Origin: Fluviicola sp.
GTDB taxonomy: Bacteria > Bacteroidota > Bacteroidia > Flavobacteriales_D > Crocinitomicaceae
Assembly (NCBI RefSeq): GCF_039596395.1
Contig: NZ_JBCNJT010000002.1
Location: forward strand, 1,054,001 to 1,118,000
Reading direction: 5' to 3'
Length of the DNA stretch: 64,000 bases
Part shown: positions 8,017 through 16,283 of the stretch, one piece after another
Position numbering within the stretch: the stretch's first letter is position 1
How the letters are laid out: each line of letters begins with the position of its first letter
Translations under genes and position numbers: made by a program
Notes under the pieces: model-generated
What the model saw: only the letters and a program-made list of their open reading frames with translations
Database searches by the model: none
What the model was told of the DNA's origin: nothing

Positions 8017-8128
8017 AATCACATAGCGACATAGGTCACATAGTTTTGTATATCCGGATATGCAAATAGGACAAAATTGGGTCTATCACCAACAAAATCC
8101 GCTATGTGTTCTATGTGCCTGTGTGGTT
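8017..8128. repeat. Inverted pair of the ACCACATAG-type dispersed repeat
   Basis: A 27-base arm at 8017-8043 and its inverse at 8102-8128 match at 21 of 27 positions and flank a 58-base centre. Both are built from CACATAG units. The same type recurs at 17451-17752 and in degraded form near 49673. It lies between convergent genes and may also act as a terminator for them. Confidence 0.7.
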
Positions 8129-8129
8129 T

Positions 8130-9167
8130 TTATTTTTGAATGAGGATCAAACTGTGGCGAACCGCATCAAAGTGATTGTAGATTAAAATCGTACGCGGTA
8201 TTCCTGTTGCTTGGTTTTGAAGTAAATGTTTTGCTTGCCCATTGAGCAAACGAACAGCCAGATAACTGGCAAATGCACTCACCGTTCGGTATTCCCCGAC
8301 AGATTTCTTAAAATAAACGACCGGTGTGTTTTCGAATAACGGTTCTACTTCTTCATACCACGAATCCGTGTTAACGTCACCACTCTTGCCGAGTAGCAAA
8401 CAATCAATATCTTTCCGCTGAAGATTGTTTTCTTCCAGGAAATCGATTACAAATGCCTGTATTTCGTCCGGTGACAGGTGTGAAGACTGCTTGAATGCGC
8501 TAAATCTTGCCAGGCTGTTCTCCGGGTTGCTGCTTAAATAAAATTGGGTAGAACCTTCTCCGCAATAGGAACCTTTGGTGCCGGAATTTAACAGCTCTTC
8601 GTTGGAAACCAATTCCTCCTTGAAGCGTTCTCCCAGGCGGTCAATATTGTAATTGTAATCCGAAATCTCTTCTACAGCACCCAACAACAGGTTTTTCTCC
8701 GTTCCGGAATGCTCATCGAAATACAGTGAGGCGTCCATCAGTGCCGACTCAAAGGCAAGCGAGCCATTGACGTGCGTCATATTATAACCCTGGTTTTCCG
8801 AAAGAAGTGCTACTTGTCCGGCTAGTGCGTTGGGTGTGCTTTGTACAAAATTCGTTGGTGTTAACGTACCTTCGTTGTATTCCACGATCTGGTTCAGGAA
8901 CTTGATACAGTCCTCCAACCCGCCGTTTGCCGTTCCGAAAATAATTCCGTCCGGTTTCGGATTTCTTCCCAGTAAAGGCAGTGAAACACCGATTCCCATG
9001 CGCACCGCTTTTCCCATTCTTCTCAGCTGTGCATTCGGAATTAAATCCTGGTAAGAAGGCTCAATCGCTTTGTAGATATATTCGTTAAGTACCTGCCAGT
9101 CTCCGTTCTCGAAAGAGAGATCGTGTGTTTTTTGAGGAGAAATAGCGTAAAGGTCCTTTATATACAT
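8130..9167 (-). CDS. Ketosynthase-like chain length factor (CLF 1)
   Basis: The 345-residue protein has the ketosynthase fold of the Ketoacyl-synt_2 type but lacks the nucleophilic cysteine: the expected position in MTHVNGSLAFESAL (about residues 120-133) has none. Such partners pair with an active ketosynthase and set chain length, as ApeC does with ApeO in aryl polyene synthesis. Its start overlaps the end of the active KS gene by 10 bases, which supports a KS/CLF heterodimer. It is the last gene of operon B (16129 to 8130). Assignment of this pair to polyene or alkyl-chain synthesis is not possible from sequence. Confidence 0.85.
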   Translation of the reverse strand: MYIKDLYAISPQKTHDLSFENGDWQVLNEYIYKAIEPSYQDLIPNAQLRRMGKAVRMGIGVSLPLLGRNPKPDGIIFGTANGGLEDCIKFLNQIVEYNEGTLTPTNFVQSTPNALAGQVALLSENQGYNMTHVNGSLAFESALMDASLYFDEHSGTEKNLLLGAVEEISDYNYNIDRLGERFKEELVSNEELLNSGTKGSYCGEGSTQFYLSSNPENSLARFSAFKQSSHLSPDEIQAFVIDFLEENNLQRKDIDCLLLGKSGDVNTDSWYEEVEPLFENTPVVYFKKSVGEYRTVSAFASYLAVRLLNGQAKHLLQNQATGIPRTILIYNHFDAVRHSLILIQK

Positions 9168-10357
9168 GCTGAAAAAATTAGAGACGTACAGTTTCCTCCA
9201 AACCCGAACGAATTGGAAAGAACATGTTGTATGGAGACTTCCGGTGTGTATTTCAAAGTAGGTTTGAACGTGAAATCCATGATGGGTTCTTCTACCCGCA
9301 AGCTTGGATAAACTTCCTGGTTCTGAATAGACAGAATACTGTAGATTGCTTCCAAAACACCAGCTGCTGCTAGCGTATGTCCGACATAAGATTTAGTTGA
9401 ACTAAAAAATGGAACCGTTTGAAAGAGTTTCGAAAAAGCAAAAGATTCCGTGATGTCGTTGTTTGGCGTTCCGGTTCCGTGAGCATTGATATACTGGATA
9501 TCTTCCGGAGTTAATTGAGCGCGTTTCAGGGCTAATTCCATTGCCATTCTAGGGCCTCTGGCATCGTCTGATGTTGCGGAGGGATGGAAGGCATCATTGC
9601 AGATCCCGAAACCTGAGAATACCGCCTGTATCTTTTGGGGATCGGAAACGGCTTCTTTTCGTTCCAAAACCACATATGCTGCTGCTTCTCCCAAACTTAA
9701 TCCTTCGCGGTTGGTGTCGAAAGGCTTGCAGGGCTCTTCGCTTAAAATGCGGAGTGAATTGAATCCGTTTACCGTAAATTTTGCCAGGCAGTCGCTTCCT
9801 CCGGCTATCACGCGGTCTACTTTACCGGTTTCCAGTAAGCGTGCTCCCAAAGCAATGGCATTCGCCGAAGAAGAACATGCTGTATTCACCACGTCGGTGA
9901 TTCCTTTCATTCCGTAGAGGCGCACAATTTGCAAAGCATGGTCCGAACCTTCGTAATGCTTCACATATTCGGAAGGCGAACCCTGCATGTTTGCGTCGTG
10001 GTACAAATCATCTGTATAACACATGCCGCCAACCGTGCTGGAACTGATAAAAGCAGTGCGTGTGGAAGCAATCTCTTCCGTGCTGAGCTGAGCGTGCGCA
10101 ACAGCTTCACGAAAAGCTTTAATGGCAATTAAGGTCGTGCGCGTAAACCCACGGCCTTTTTCAAGTCCCAGTTCTTCCAGCAAAGATTCATCACTTTGGT
10201 CGATTTCGCCAAAGACCAATGAATCGGAATAATGGGATTTGAAATGTTTGGATTTTTTGATTCCTGAAATTTCGTGTTTCAGGGAGTGAAGGTTTTCAGC
10301 AACTGTCAATCCAATTGAACTGATTGCACCCATTCCTGTTACCACAATTTCAGCCAT
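9158..10357 (-). CDS. Beta-ketoacyl synthase (KS 1), type II
   Basis: The 399-residue FabF-like enzyme catalyses decarboxylative condensation of malonyl-ACP with an acyl chain. The catalytic triad is complete: Cys161 in VVNTACSSSANAI, His293 in NAHGTGTPNND and His327 in KSYVGHTLAAAG. It is followed by the cysteine-less partner (10-base overlap) and preceded after five bases by an ACP, giving an ACP-KS-CLF module. It lies in the same operon as darA and darB. The module could lengthen the aryl polyene or supply a resorcinol precursor. Confidence 0.92.
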   Translation of the reverse strand: MAEIVVTGMGAISSIGLTVAENLHSLKHEISGIKKSKHFKSHYSDSLVFGEIDQSDESLLEELGLEKGRGFTRTTLIAIKAFREAVAHAQLSTEEIASTRTAFISSSTVGGMCYTDDLYHDANMQGSPSEYVKHYEGSDHALQIVRLYGMKGITDVVNTACSSSANAIALGARLLETGKVDRVIAGGSDCLAKFTVNGFNSLRILSEEPCKPFDTNREGLSLGEAAAYVVLERKEAVSDPQKIQAVFSGFGICNDAFHPSATSDDARGPRMAMELALKRAQLTPEDIQYINAHGTGTPNNDITESFAFSKLFQTVPFFSSTKSYVGHTLAAAGVLEAIYSILSIQNQEVYPSLRVEEPIMDFTFKPTLKYTPEVSIQHVLSNSFGFGGNCTSLIFSACI

Positions 10358-10362
10358 AGATC

Positions 10363-10632
10363 TTATTTTGTTCTATTCGCACTAATGTAATCTACAATTG
10401 TGTTAACATCTACCAAAATTTGTCGTCCTTCCGTCGGGTTCTTGATCTTGATCCCATATTCGCGGTCAAGCAATACGATTAATTCCACCGAATCAATGGA
10501 ATCTAAACCCAACTCTTCCCCGAATAACGGAACGTCATTTTGAATATCTGCAGGAGTTAAATCCAACAAGTTCAAATACTTGATCAAATGTTCTTTGAAC
10601 TCAACGATTAATTCTTCTCTGTTTGTTGTCAT
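10363..10632 (-). CDS. Acyl carrier protein (ACP 1)
   Basis: The 89-residue protein is a phosphopantetheine-binding carrier: Ser45 in LGLDSIDSVEL is the modification site, and LLDREYGIKI is typical of the region after it. It should carry growing chains for KS 1 and its partner downstream. Five bases separate it from the KS gene and three from the ABC permease gene. Activation would be by the phosphopantetheinyl transferase at 41471. Confidence 0.92.
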   Translation of the reverse strand: MTTNREELIVEFKEHLIKYLNLLDLTPADIQNDVPLFGEELGLDSIDSVELIVLLDREYGIKIKNPTEGRQILVDVNTIVDYISANRTK

Positions 10633-10635
10633 ATG

Positions 10636-11913
10636 TTAAATATAGTTTTGAATTCTCAACTTGATGAAGATCAAGAGTTGACAAATTACCGTAAACAAAA
10701 ATAAGAAAGTTATAGTACCAATTAATTCACTCCACGCACCATTTTTCAAGAAAAGCGTATAATATCCTTCCAGGCACCACTTCAGTGGCGAGATATTTCC
10801 GATTGCCTGCATGTAATCCGGCATCACGAAATTGGGAACCCAGATTCCGCCGATTGCGGCGAAGATAATGATGGAAATAGCCCCGAACCCATTTGCCTGT
10901 TCCTGCGTTTTGGCATAAGTACCTACCAAAACTGCATAGGAAATGGCTGAAACAGCTGAAAGCAGTGTCACCACCAAAAAAGGTAAGAATGCATTCGGCA
11001 TGGAAAGCTGCGGCAGCCCGATATGCGGGAAAATGTAAATTCCCATCAGGAAAAGCAATAATAATTGCGACAAAGCGACAAACAGGTAAACTAAGAATTT
11101 AGAAATCAGCGTCAGTGAAAATCCTTTCGGAATAGTCTGAAGCCTCAGGAAACTTCCCGATAAACGCTCCTTTACGATATTGCCGCCCAGTGAAATGACC
11201 ATAAAGAACATCGCAAAAATGGACCAGGCCGGTACATTGTGCTGACTGGAATTCGGGATCAGTTCGGCCACATCACTTAGGCTTGCATTCGCAACTTTCA
11301 ATCTGGTTTCGCGGTTTATAATGGCTTGACGGATGTTGGAAGGAATGGAATCGTATCCCATTTCCTGGAATAATTTCCCCACCATTTCCTCGTTTTCAAT
11401 TCCGTTGGTAATGGCCTGGATCCCGTTATTGACCGAAATCCGGAAATTTTCCTGCACAACCGGATCGAAATAAATGGCAATTTCCTGTTTTTGGAGAGTT
11501 ACTTTGGGAGCTTCTTCGATCACGCCCATTTGTTCCAGCATGAGTTTGGAAATATTGTCTGCATTGCTGGCCAGCCGCTCACTGAAATTGGACGGAATGT
11601 AAATGCCAAGCATGGCGTCTTCGTCAATGGTCGTTCGCTTTACGGCACTTTCGGAAAGCTGGTTATTCCGTTTGATGTTGAAACTCCCGGAATAAACCAG
11701 GGCTTTTACCAGTGAATCGCCCAAAGATCCTTTGTCCTGGTTAGAGATCAGGACCGTGAGTTTGTTTTCGTTGACGATCTGGAATGCGCTGTTCTGAACG
11801 ATCGTAATGATAAAAACCAATAGAAGCGGCATCAGATACATGAGTAGTAACCCCACTTTATCGTGGAGCACCAGCAGTATTTCTTTCCATATAGATGCCT
11901 TTAGCTTTTTCAT
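10636..11913 (-). CDS. ABC-2 type transporter permease
   Basis: The 425-residue membrane protein has one N-terminal transmembrane helix (about 18-40), a large extracytoplasmic domain (about 45-225), then five or so helices in the C-terminal half, the layout of ABC-2/YhfE-type permeases. Its start shares one base with the stop of the ATPase gene, so the two form a transporter. In this operon the likely cargo is the pigment or a precursor crossing the inner membrane; this is inferred from position only. Confidence 0.88.
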   Translation of the reverse strand: MKKLKASIWKEILLVLHDKVGLLLMYLMPLLLVFIITIVQNSAFQIVNENKLTVLISNQDKGSLGDSLVKALVYSGSFNIKRNNQLSESAVKRTTIDEDAMLGIYIPSNFSERLASNADNISKLMLEQMGVIEEAPKVTLQKQEIAIYFDPVVQENFRISVNNGIQAITNGIENEEMVGKLFQEMGYDSIPSNIRQAIINRETRLKVANASLSDVAELIPNSSQHNVPAWSIFAMFFMVISLGGNIVKERLSGSFLRLQTIPKGFSLTLISKFLVYLFVALSQLLLLFLMGIYIFPHIGLPQLSMPNAFLPFLVVTLLSAVSAISYAVLVGTYAKTQEQANGFGAISIIIFAAIGGIWVPNFVMPDYMQAIGNISPLKWCLEGYYTLFLKNGAWSELIGTITFLFLFTVICQLLIFIKLRIQNYI

Positions 11914-12656
11914 CAGTCGCGTAATAGGGTTCCGGTCAGTTTAAGAATGAGTTCTTCCAGGTGTTTGACTTCGTGTTGATGCAATAAATTCGTAAGCGTT
12001 TCGCTGGAAATGATTTTTCCGTGATCGATCAGTATAATCTGGTTGCAAAATTCTTCTGCTTCTTTCAAGTGATGCGAGGTGTAAATAATCGTAGTTCCCT
12101 GACGGTTCAATTCCTGTAGCAGGTTCATGATGGCAATCTTGCTCTGAACATCTACACCAACGGTCGGTTCGTCGAGAAACAGGATGGAAGGATTATGGAG
12201 CAGGGAAATAATTAAATTCAAACGGCGCTTCATTCCTCCCGAGAAAGTAGACACTTTTTGGTTTTTTACATGAAAAAGCCCCACTTTTTGCAATAATTCG
12301 TCGATTTTTTGCTCCAATTCCTCTTTTTTGAGGTCATAGAGATTTCCAAAATAAGAAAGGTTCTGCTTTGCGGTAAGTTCCGGAAAGAAGGAAAAATCTT
12401 GTGGAACAAAACCCAGTCTGCTCCGGATTTCCCGCGGACTTTTTTCTCCGTCGAGGTGATAGATCACCGAACCGAGCGTGGGTTCGAGAATGCTGCAAAG
12501 AATGGAAATAAGCGTGGTTTTTCCTGCACCGTTGGGCCCGAAAATCCCTACGATCTCTCCTTTTGCAACGGTAAAATCAATTCCAGCTAAGCTTGGAACG
12601 GCACTTTTACCATAGGATTTATAAACTTTTGAAACATGCAAAAGTGTCTCCTGCAT
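11913..12656 (-). CDS. ABC transporter ATP-binding protein
   Basis: The 247-residue ATPase has a complete set of motifs: Walker A GPNGAGKTT (40-48), signature FSGGMKRRLN, Walker B ILFLDEPTVGVD and the H-loop His in IIYTSHH. It powers the ABC-2 permease encoded immediately downstream. The upstream BtrH-like gene ends four bases before its start. Function in pigment export is inferred from the operon. Confidence 0.93.
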   Translation of the reverse strand: MQETLLHVSKVYKSYGKSAVPSLAGIDFTVAKGEIVGIFGPNGAGKTTLISILCSILEPTLGSVIYHLDGEKSPREIRSRLGFVPQDFSFFPELTAKQNLSYFGNLYDLKKEELEQKIDELLQKVGLFHVKNQKVSTFSGGMKRRLNLIISLLHNPSILFLDEPTVGVDVQSKIAIMNLLQELNRQGTTIIYTSHHLKEAEEFCNQIILIDHGKIISSETLTNLLHQHEVKHLEELILKLTGTLLRD

Positions 12657-12660
12657 CTCA

Positions 12661-13668
12661 TTAGAATTTAATTTTCGCCAGTTCCTGGAAAGCTTGTTTT
12701 TCTACCGCACTGATTTCGACCAACAGATCGGCACAGGCATCAAAGTCTTTTTGTTCGGTGATACGGCCTTTGTAGATACCCGACATCTGAAGCGCGCTGT
12801 CTCTCCACAAATCACCGGCTTTGGTCATCGTTTCGGAAACTTTAGCCAGTTGCTCGTTTTGCATGATTACTGCTGCTTCTTCCAGAAATGCTGCATACAA
12901 AAAACGGAATCCACCGCCTCCGGTACCGATTTCTTCCTGCATGCGAACGATCTGTCCTAAGTGAAGGCCTGCCTGGCGCGGACCTAATTTGTCTCTCCAG
13001 GTACGGATCTTATTCGCAGTGTGAACAATTCCTTTTACACCGGCAATTCCCCCGGGAATTTTCAGCATGTCGCGGCAATTGCGTTTGATTCCTTTTGCAA
13101 TTCCTCTTCGAACCTGTTCCTGGGTAATGTTCCCGATCTCCACCGGGTAATAAATATGTCCTTTCGGGGCCAATGCGCCTTTTGCAAAACGCACACGCTC
13201 CAATTCTTCTGTGCTTAATGAAGTGGTTACTTCCATCACCGGATCACTCACCAGATAGCGGTCGCCCTCTTTCCCGAAAACAATCAGGTTGTGTGCATTG
13301 AAGTGAAAACGGTATTCTTTCGGGAAGTAAGGTAAGTGGAAAACTCCCACCTGGCAGCCAACCTGTATTCCCTGGGCGATCTTCTCATCCAGGAAACGGG
13401 TTGCTTCCTTCGGGTCTTTGAATTTTCTGCGTTCTACTTTGACATCCAGCGCCTTGCAGGTGCGTTTGAAGATAGCGCCCGGCATGGTTCGGAATGAAAT
13501 AGCCGGTCCGTTGTTTACCTTCATAAACGGAATATGGATGTAGAACAACCCGGAACCCATACCAAAAGCCAGCGGCTCGGTCATAAAGTCCACCCCATGA
13601 TGCTGTAATAAACTCATGGTCACCCCATTTTCACAATGGGCAGTTTGGTGATGAATAAATTCGGACAC
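12661..13668 (-). CDS. BtrH-like transacylase (papain-like fold)
   Basis: The N-terminal half of this 335-residue protein resembles the butirosin biosynthesis protein H domain, with a DUF4872-like C-terminal half. Candidate catalytic residues are Cys12 (AHCENG), His126 (FNAHNLIVFG) and Asp142 (LVSDP). BtrH moves an acyl chain from an acyl carrier protein to an acceptor amine. Here, between the dar genes and an ACP/KS set, it is the best candidate to transfer the polyene acyl group from ACP onto the dialkylresorcinol hydroxyl, forming the flexirubin ester. That role is inference. Its start overlaps the stop of the 132-residue gene by one base. Confidence 0.8.
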   Translation of the reverse strand: MSEFIHHQTAHCENGVTMSLLQHHGVDFMTEPLAFGMGSGLFYIHIPFMKVNNGPAISFRTMPGAIFKRTCKALDVKVERRKFKDPKEATRFLDEKIAQGIQVGCQVGVFHLPYFPKEYRFHFNAHNLIVFGKEGDRYLVSDPVMEVTTSLSTEELERVRFAKGALAPKGHIYYPVEIGNITQEQVRRGIAKGIKRNCRDMLKIPGGIAGVKGIVHTANKIRTWRDKLGPRQAGLHLGQIVRMQEEIGTGGGGFRFLYAAFLEEAAVIMQNEQLAKVSETMTKAGDLWRDSALQMSGIYKGRITEQKDFDACADLLVEISAVEKQAFQELAKIKF

Positions 13669-14066
13669 TAAGCTTTAAAATTTTTGAGTTCGTCAACGGA
13701 AATTTCAAATGCATCGGCATAGCGTTTTAAGGTGCTATCGCTCAATCCTTTGAACCCGTTTGGTTTTAAATGTCTTTTGATGCGGAATTTCCAGATCCCG
13801 GTGTAACCGGAAAGGACGGTAAAATCCATCAGTTTTTCTTCCATGAAGTAAAGAATAGGACTTGCCAGGCCTTTTTTGATCTGTTCGCGCGCATCCTGTG
13901 TTCTTCGTTCAATTTCTTTCCATGCTTCGTCCAAAGCCACCTTTTTGGCTTCCCAGCCCGTACTTAATTCCGTGTCGTACTGACCGTCTTCGTTCTTCAC
14001 ATAACAAACCTCTCTTGTAAAATTTTCAAGAGCACTTTTATCCTGTGGAACTTCAGACTTTTTCAT
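13668..14066 (-). CDS. Hypothetical protein in flexirubin operon
   Basis: I do not recognise a named domain in this 132-residue soluble protein. It is rich in charged residues, with a helical centre (EAWKEIERRTQDAREQI) and a basic C-terminal third. It is packed tightly between darB (adjacent, no gap) and the BtrH-like gene (one-base overlap), so it is translated with them and probably acts in the same step, perhaps as a small subunit or chaperone. No transmembrane segment or signal peptide is visible. Confidence 0.75.
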   Translation of the reverse strand: MKKSEVPQDKSALENFTREVCYVKNEDGQYDTELSTGWEAKKVALDEAWKEIERRTQDAREQIKKGLASPILYFMEEKLMDFTVLSGYTGIWKFRIKRHLKPNGFKGLSDSTLKRYADAFEISVDELKNFKA

Positions 14067-15215
14067 TTAACACACCGTTAAGTAAGCAAATACGTAAGAA
14101 AAACGTGAACTTTCAGGAACTGCAAGCATGATTGTATCACCCACTTTCAATTTCCCGCTGTTGAACAATTCGTCTACCATCAGGTAGATTGATCCTGCAC
14201 CCACGTTTCCATGAGTCGCCAGGTTGGAGAACCAACGCTCTTTCGGAATTTCCATCCCGTTGTCAGCCAACTCTCTGTAAATCTTGTCTTCAAAGAAATA
14301 ACTCGACATGTGCGGAAGGTACCACGTTATATCATCTGCAGTCAAATTCTTTGAATCAAGAGCGCTTTTCAACTTTTTGAACCCAAGCTTCACGATGTAC
14401 TCGTCCAGTAATTTAACGTCCTGTTTGATACTCAGGATCGATTTTTCGATCATATCCTGTGGTTCGTAATCCATGTAGCTTTTCAGCGTACCGTCTGCCA
14501 TTTTTTCGGAAGCCATGTACATACATGCTTCGATTTCGTTAGCAAAAGAAATTCCTTCTACCCAATCGATGCGCAATGAAAGCCCTTCCGTGCTCTTTTT
14601 GTCTTCCAGCAGGAAAACACCGGCACCGTCCGATAGCATCCAGCGAAGGAAATCTTTGTCGAATGACAAATAAGGATTTTCTTCCAGTTCTACCAGTTTT
14701 TGGATTTCCAACTCAAACTTATCGGAACTTAAAACGCGTGACAAACGTTCGGATCCTGAAGTGATTGCTTTTTGGCTCATCCCTGATTTAATAGCCATGT
14801 AGGCGTATTTCATCGCGTGCATACCCGAACAGCAAACTCCCGACGGAGAAACTACTTCGATATTTCGCGTTTCAGGAAGCCATCCGTGAACCATTACGCC
14901 ATGTGAAGGCATCATTTGGTCCGGAGATGACGTTCCGCAGCTAAGCAAATCCACTTCCTTGATCTCTTCGGGATTGTTCTTAAACAAATTGCGAATGGCT
15001 AATGAAACCATTTCGGAATTGGTGTGCGTCGGTGTCCCGTCTTTGCGAATTGCATAATAGCGGTTTTTGATCCCGTTATTGCGCAAAACAATTCTTCTCG
15101 ATTTAGACGCGCGGTCATTAATTAGTCCCAGGTAATCTTCCATTTCCTCATTTGAAATGGGATCATTCGGTAAAAATGATGCCGTACGTGTAATGTATAC
15201 TTCCTTCAAACTCAT
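14067..15215 (-). CDS. darB: DarB: ketosynthase III-type dialkylresorcinol synthase
   Basis: DarB enzymes condense and cyclise two fatty-acid-derived thioesters to a 2,5-dialkylcyclohexane-1,3-dione, the precursor of dialkylresorcinol. The 382-residue protein is a KAS III-like thiolase-fold enzyme: the nucleophile lies in PSGVCCSGMHA (Cys128 or Cys129), and the C-terminal half has LPHMSSYF and the Asn-containing THGNVGAGS motif. Length is a little above FabH. The gene sits two bases after darA in the same operon, the hallmark of dialkylresorcinol and flexirubin loci. Confidence 0.9.
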   Translation of the reverse strand: MSLKEVYITRTASFLPNDPISNEEMEDYLGLINDRASKSRRIVLRNNGIKNRYYAIRKDGTPTHTNSEMVSLAIRNLFKNNPEEIKEVDLLSCGTSSPDQMMPSHGVMVHGWLPETRNIEVVSPSGVCCSGMHAMKYAYMAIKSGMSQKAITSGSERLSRVLSSDKFELEIQKLVELEENPYLSFDKDFLRWMLSDGAGVFLLEDKKSTEGLSLRIDWVEGISFANEIEACMYMASEKMADGTLKSYMDYEPQDMIEKSILSIKQDVKLLDEYIVKLGFKKLKSALDSKNLTADDITWYLPHMSSYFFEDKIYRELADNGMEIPKERWFSNLATHGNVGAGSIYLMVDELFNSGKLKVGDTIMLAVPESSRFSYVFAYLTVC

Positions 15216-15217
15216 TC

Positions 15218-16129
15218 CTATCTCAATTGAGTGCCTCTGTAATATGCTAATTCGCGTTTAATATGTTGTCCTTTAAAGGGGCGTACAAAGATATGATATA
15301 TCGTTAAAACAATTGGCGAAACGATAAATAAAGCGAAAATCAAATAGTACTTAAAGAAGTTGACCCAGAATTTGCGGTTCCCTCCCTTCGCCGTTTTCTT
15401 TGTAATCAGGTTTGCCCAGATCCTGAAAAGCATTTTTGCCCGTGATTCTATGAAAAGAATCGAAACCGGAATAACAACTCCGCCCCTGGCAACAAGCTCT
15501 TGCTGGAATTGAGCTTCCTGGCCCGTATTTAATTTCTCCTTCAGCAAAGCCCCGAATTGACTGACATTCTGAATGTCTTCATCCGAAACACCCGGCTTGG
15601 GAAAAATCCCCCATTTCTTTGTTTTTTGTCCTGTCAGCATCCAGTGTAAAATAGTAACCACACTGATTAAGTTACTTGTTTTATCAATTAACGGAACATT
15701 TCCGATCAATTTTCCACCTGCAGACGCAATTTGTGTTTTCACGGCTTCCTGCGCATTGATCCACATATTTCTGCAGCCCAGCACCGATACAATATTCGTA
15801 CCGTTCATGATTTTACGGAAAGTTTCATCCTGTAAAATAGCAGAAGCCGGAAGTGAAGGTGACAAAAACCATGGCTGGTAACCGAAAATAATCAGGTCAT
15901 ACTGTTCTCTTGCAAACTGCAGCGGTTTGATCGGAACCGGTTTTTCCAATACCGTTTCGGGCATTGCATTGAAGAAAGTGGCGGTTGTCCATGGAAAAGG
16001 AAAAGGTTTTTCCGGCTCCACTTTTACCCATTCTATCGTACTGTCGGAAAATGGCTTACAGAAATTTTGAAGGATTTCGGTAAGCTGTCCTGATTGCGAG
16101 TAATGTATAACTAATATGTTCTGTGCCAT
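15218..16129 (-). CDS. darA: DarA: dialkylresorcinol-forming aromatase
   Basis: DarA converts the DarB product to the aromatic dialkylresorcinol. The 303-residue protein begins with a flavodoxin-like fold (NILVIHYSQSGQLTEIL, a typical FMN phosphate-binding loop), which fits an oxidative aromatisation, and ends with a hydrophobic helix (about residues 262-285) that may anchor it in the membrane. It is the first gene of operon B and is read away from the glycosyltransferase gene, with a 154-base shared upstream region. Confidence 0.85.
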   Translation of the reverse strand: MAQNILVIHYSQSGQLTEILQNFCKPFSDSTIEWVKVEPEKPFPFPWTTATFFNAMPETVLEKPVPIKPLQFAREQYDLIIFGYQPWFLSPSLPASAILQDETFRKIMNGTNIVSVLGCRNMWINAQEAVKTQIASAGGKLIGNVPLIDKTSNLISVVTILHWMLTGQKTKKWGIFPKPGVSDEDIQNVSQFGALLKEKLNTGQEAQFQQELVARGGVVIPVSILFIESRAKMLFRIWANLITKKTAKGGNRKFWVNFFKYYLIFALFIVSPIVLTIYHIFVRPFKGQHIKRELAYYRGTQLR

Positions 16130-16173
16130 AGTTAATCGGGTTCTCGGTAAAAGTGTTTAACTTTTTACCACTA

Positions 16174-16181
16174 CAAATTTA
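16174..16181 (-). promoter_or_regulatory. Candidate -7 box (TAAATTTG) for operon B
   Basis: On the minus strand this octamer matches TAnnTTTG and ends 45 bases before the darA start. A -33 TTTG at the usual spacing is not evident. It is the only good match in the divergent spacer on this strand. Confidence 0.4.
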
Positions 16182-16269
16182 ACAAGGTTTTGTTTCTAAA
16201 CTACTTTTTTATGCTCTTTTGAAAAGCCGTTCAGTTGATTTTAGGGGTGAATTCTTGAAAAGTTATGAT

Positions 16270-16277
16270 TAATTTTG
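16270..16277 (+). promoter_or_regulatory. Candidate -7 box (TAATTTTG) for glycosyltransferase gene
   Basis: It fits TAnnTTTG and ends six bases before the ATG at 16284, which would give a very short or absent leader. No -33 match at normal spacing. Confidence 0.35.
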
Positions 16278-16283
16278 TCGCTC

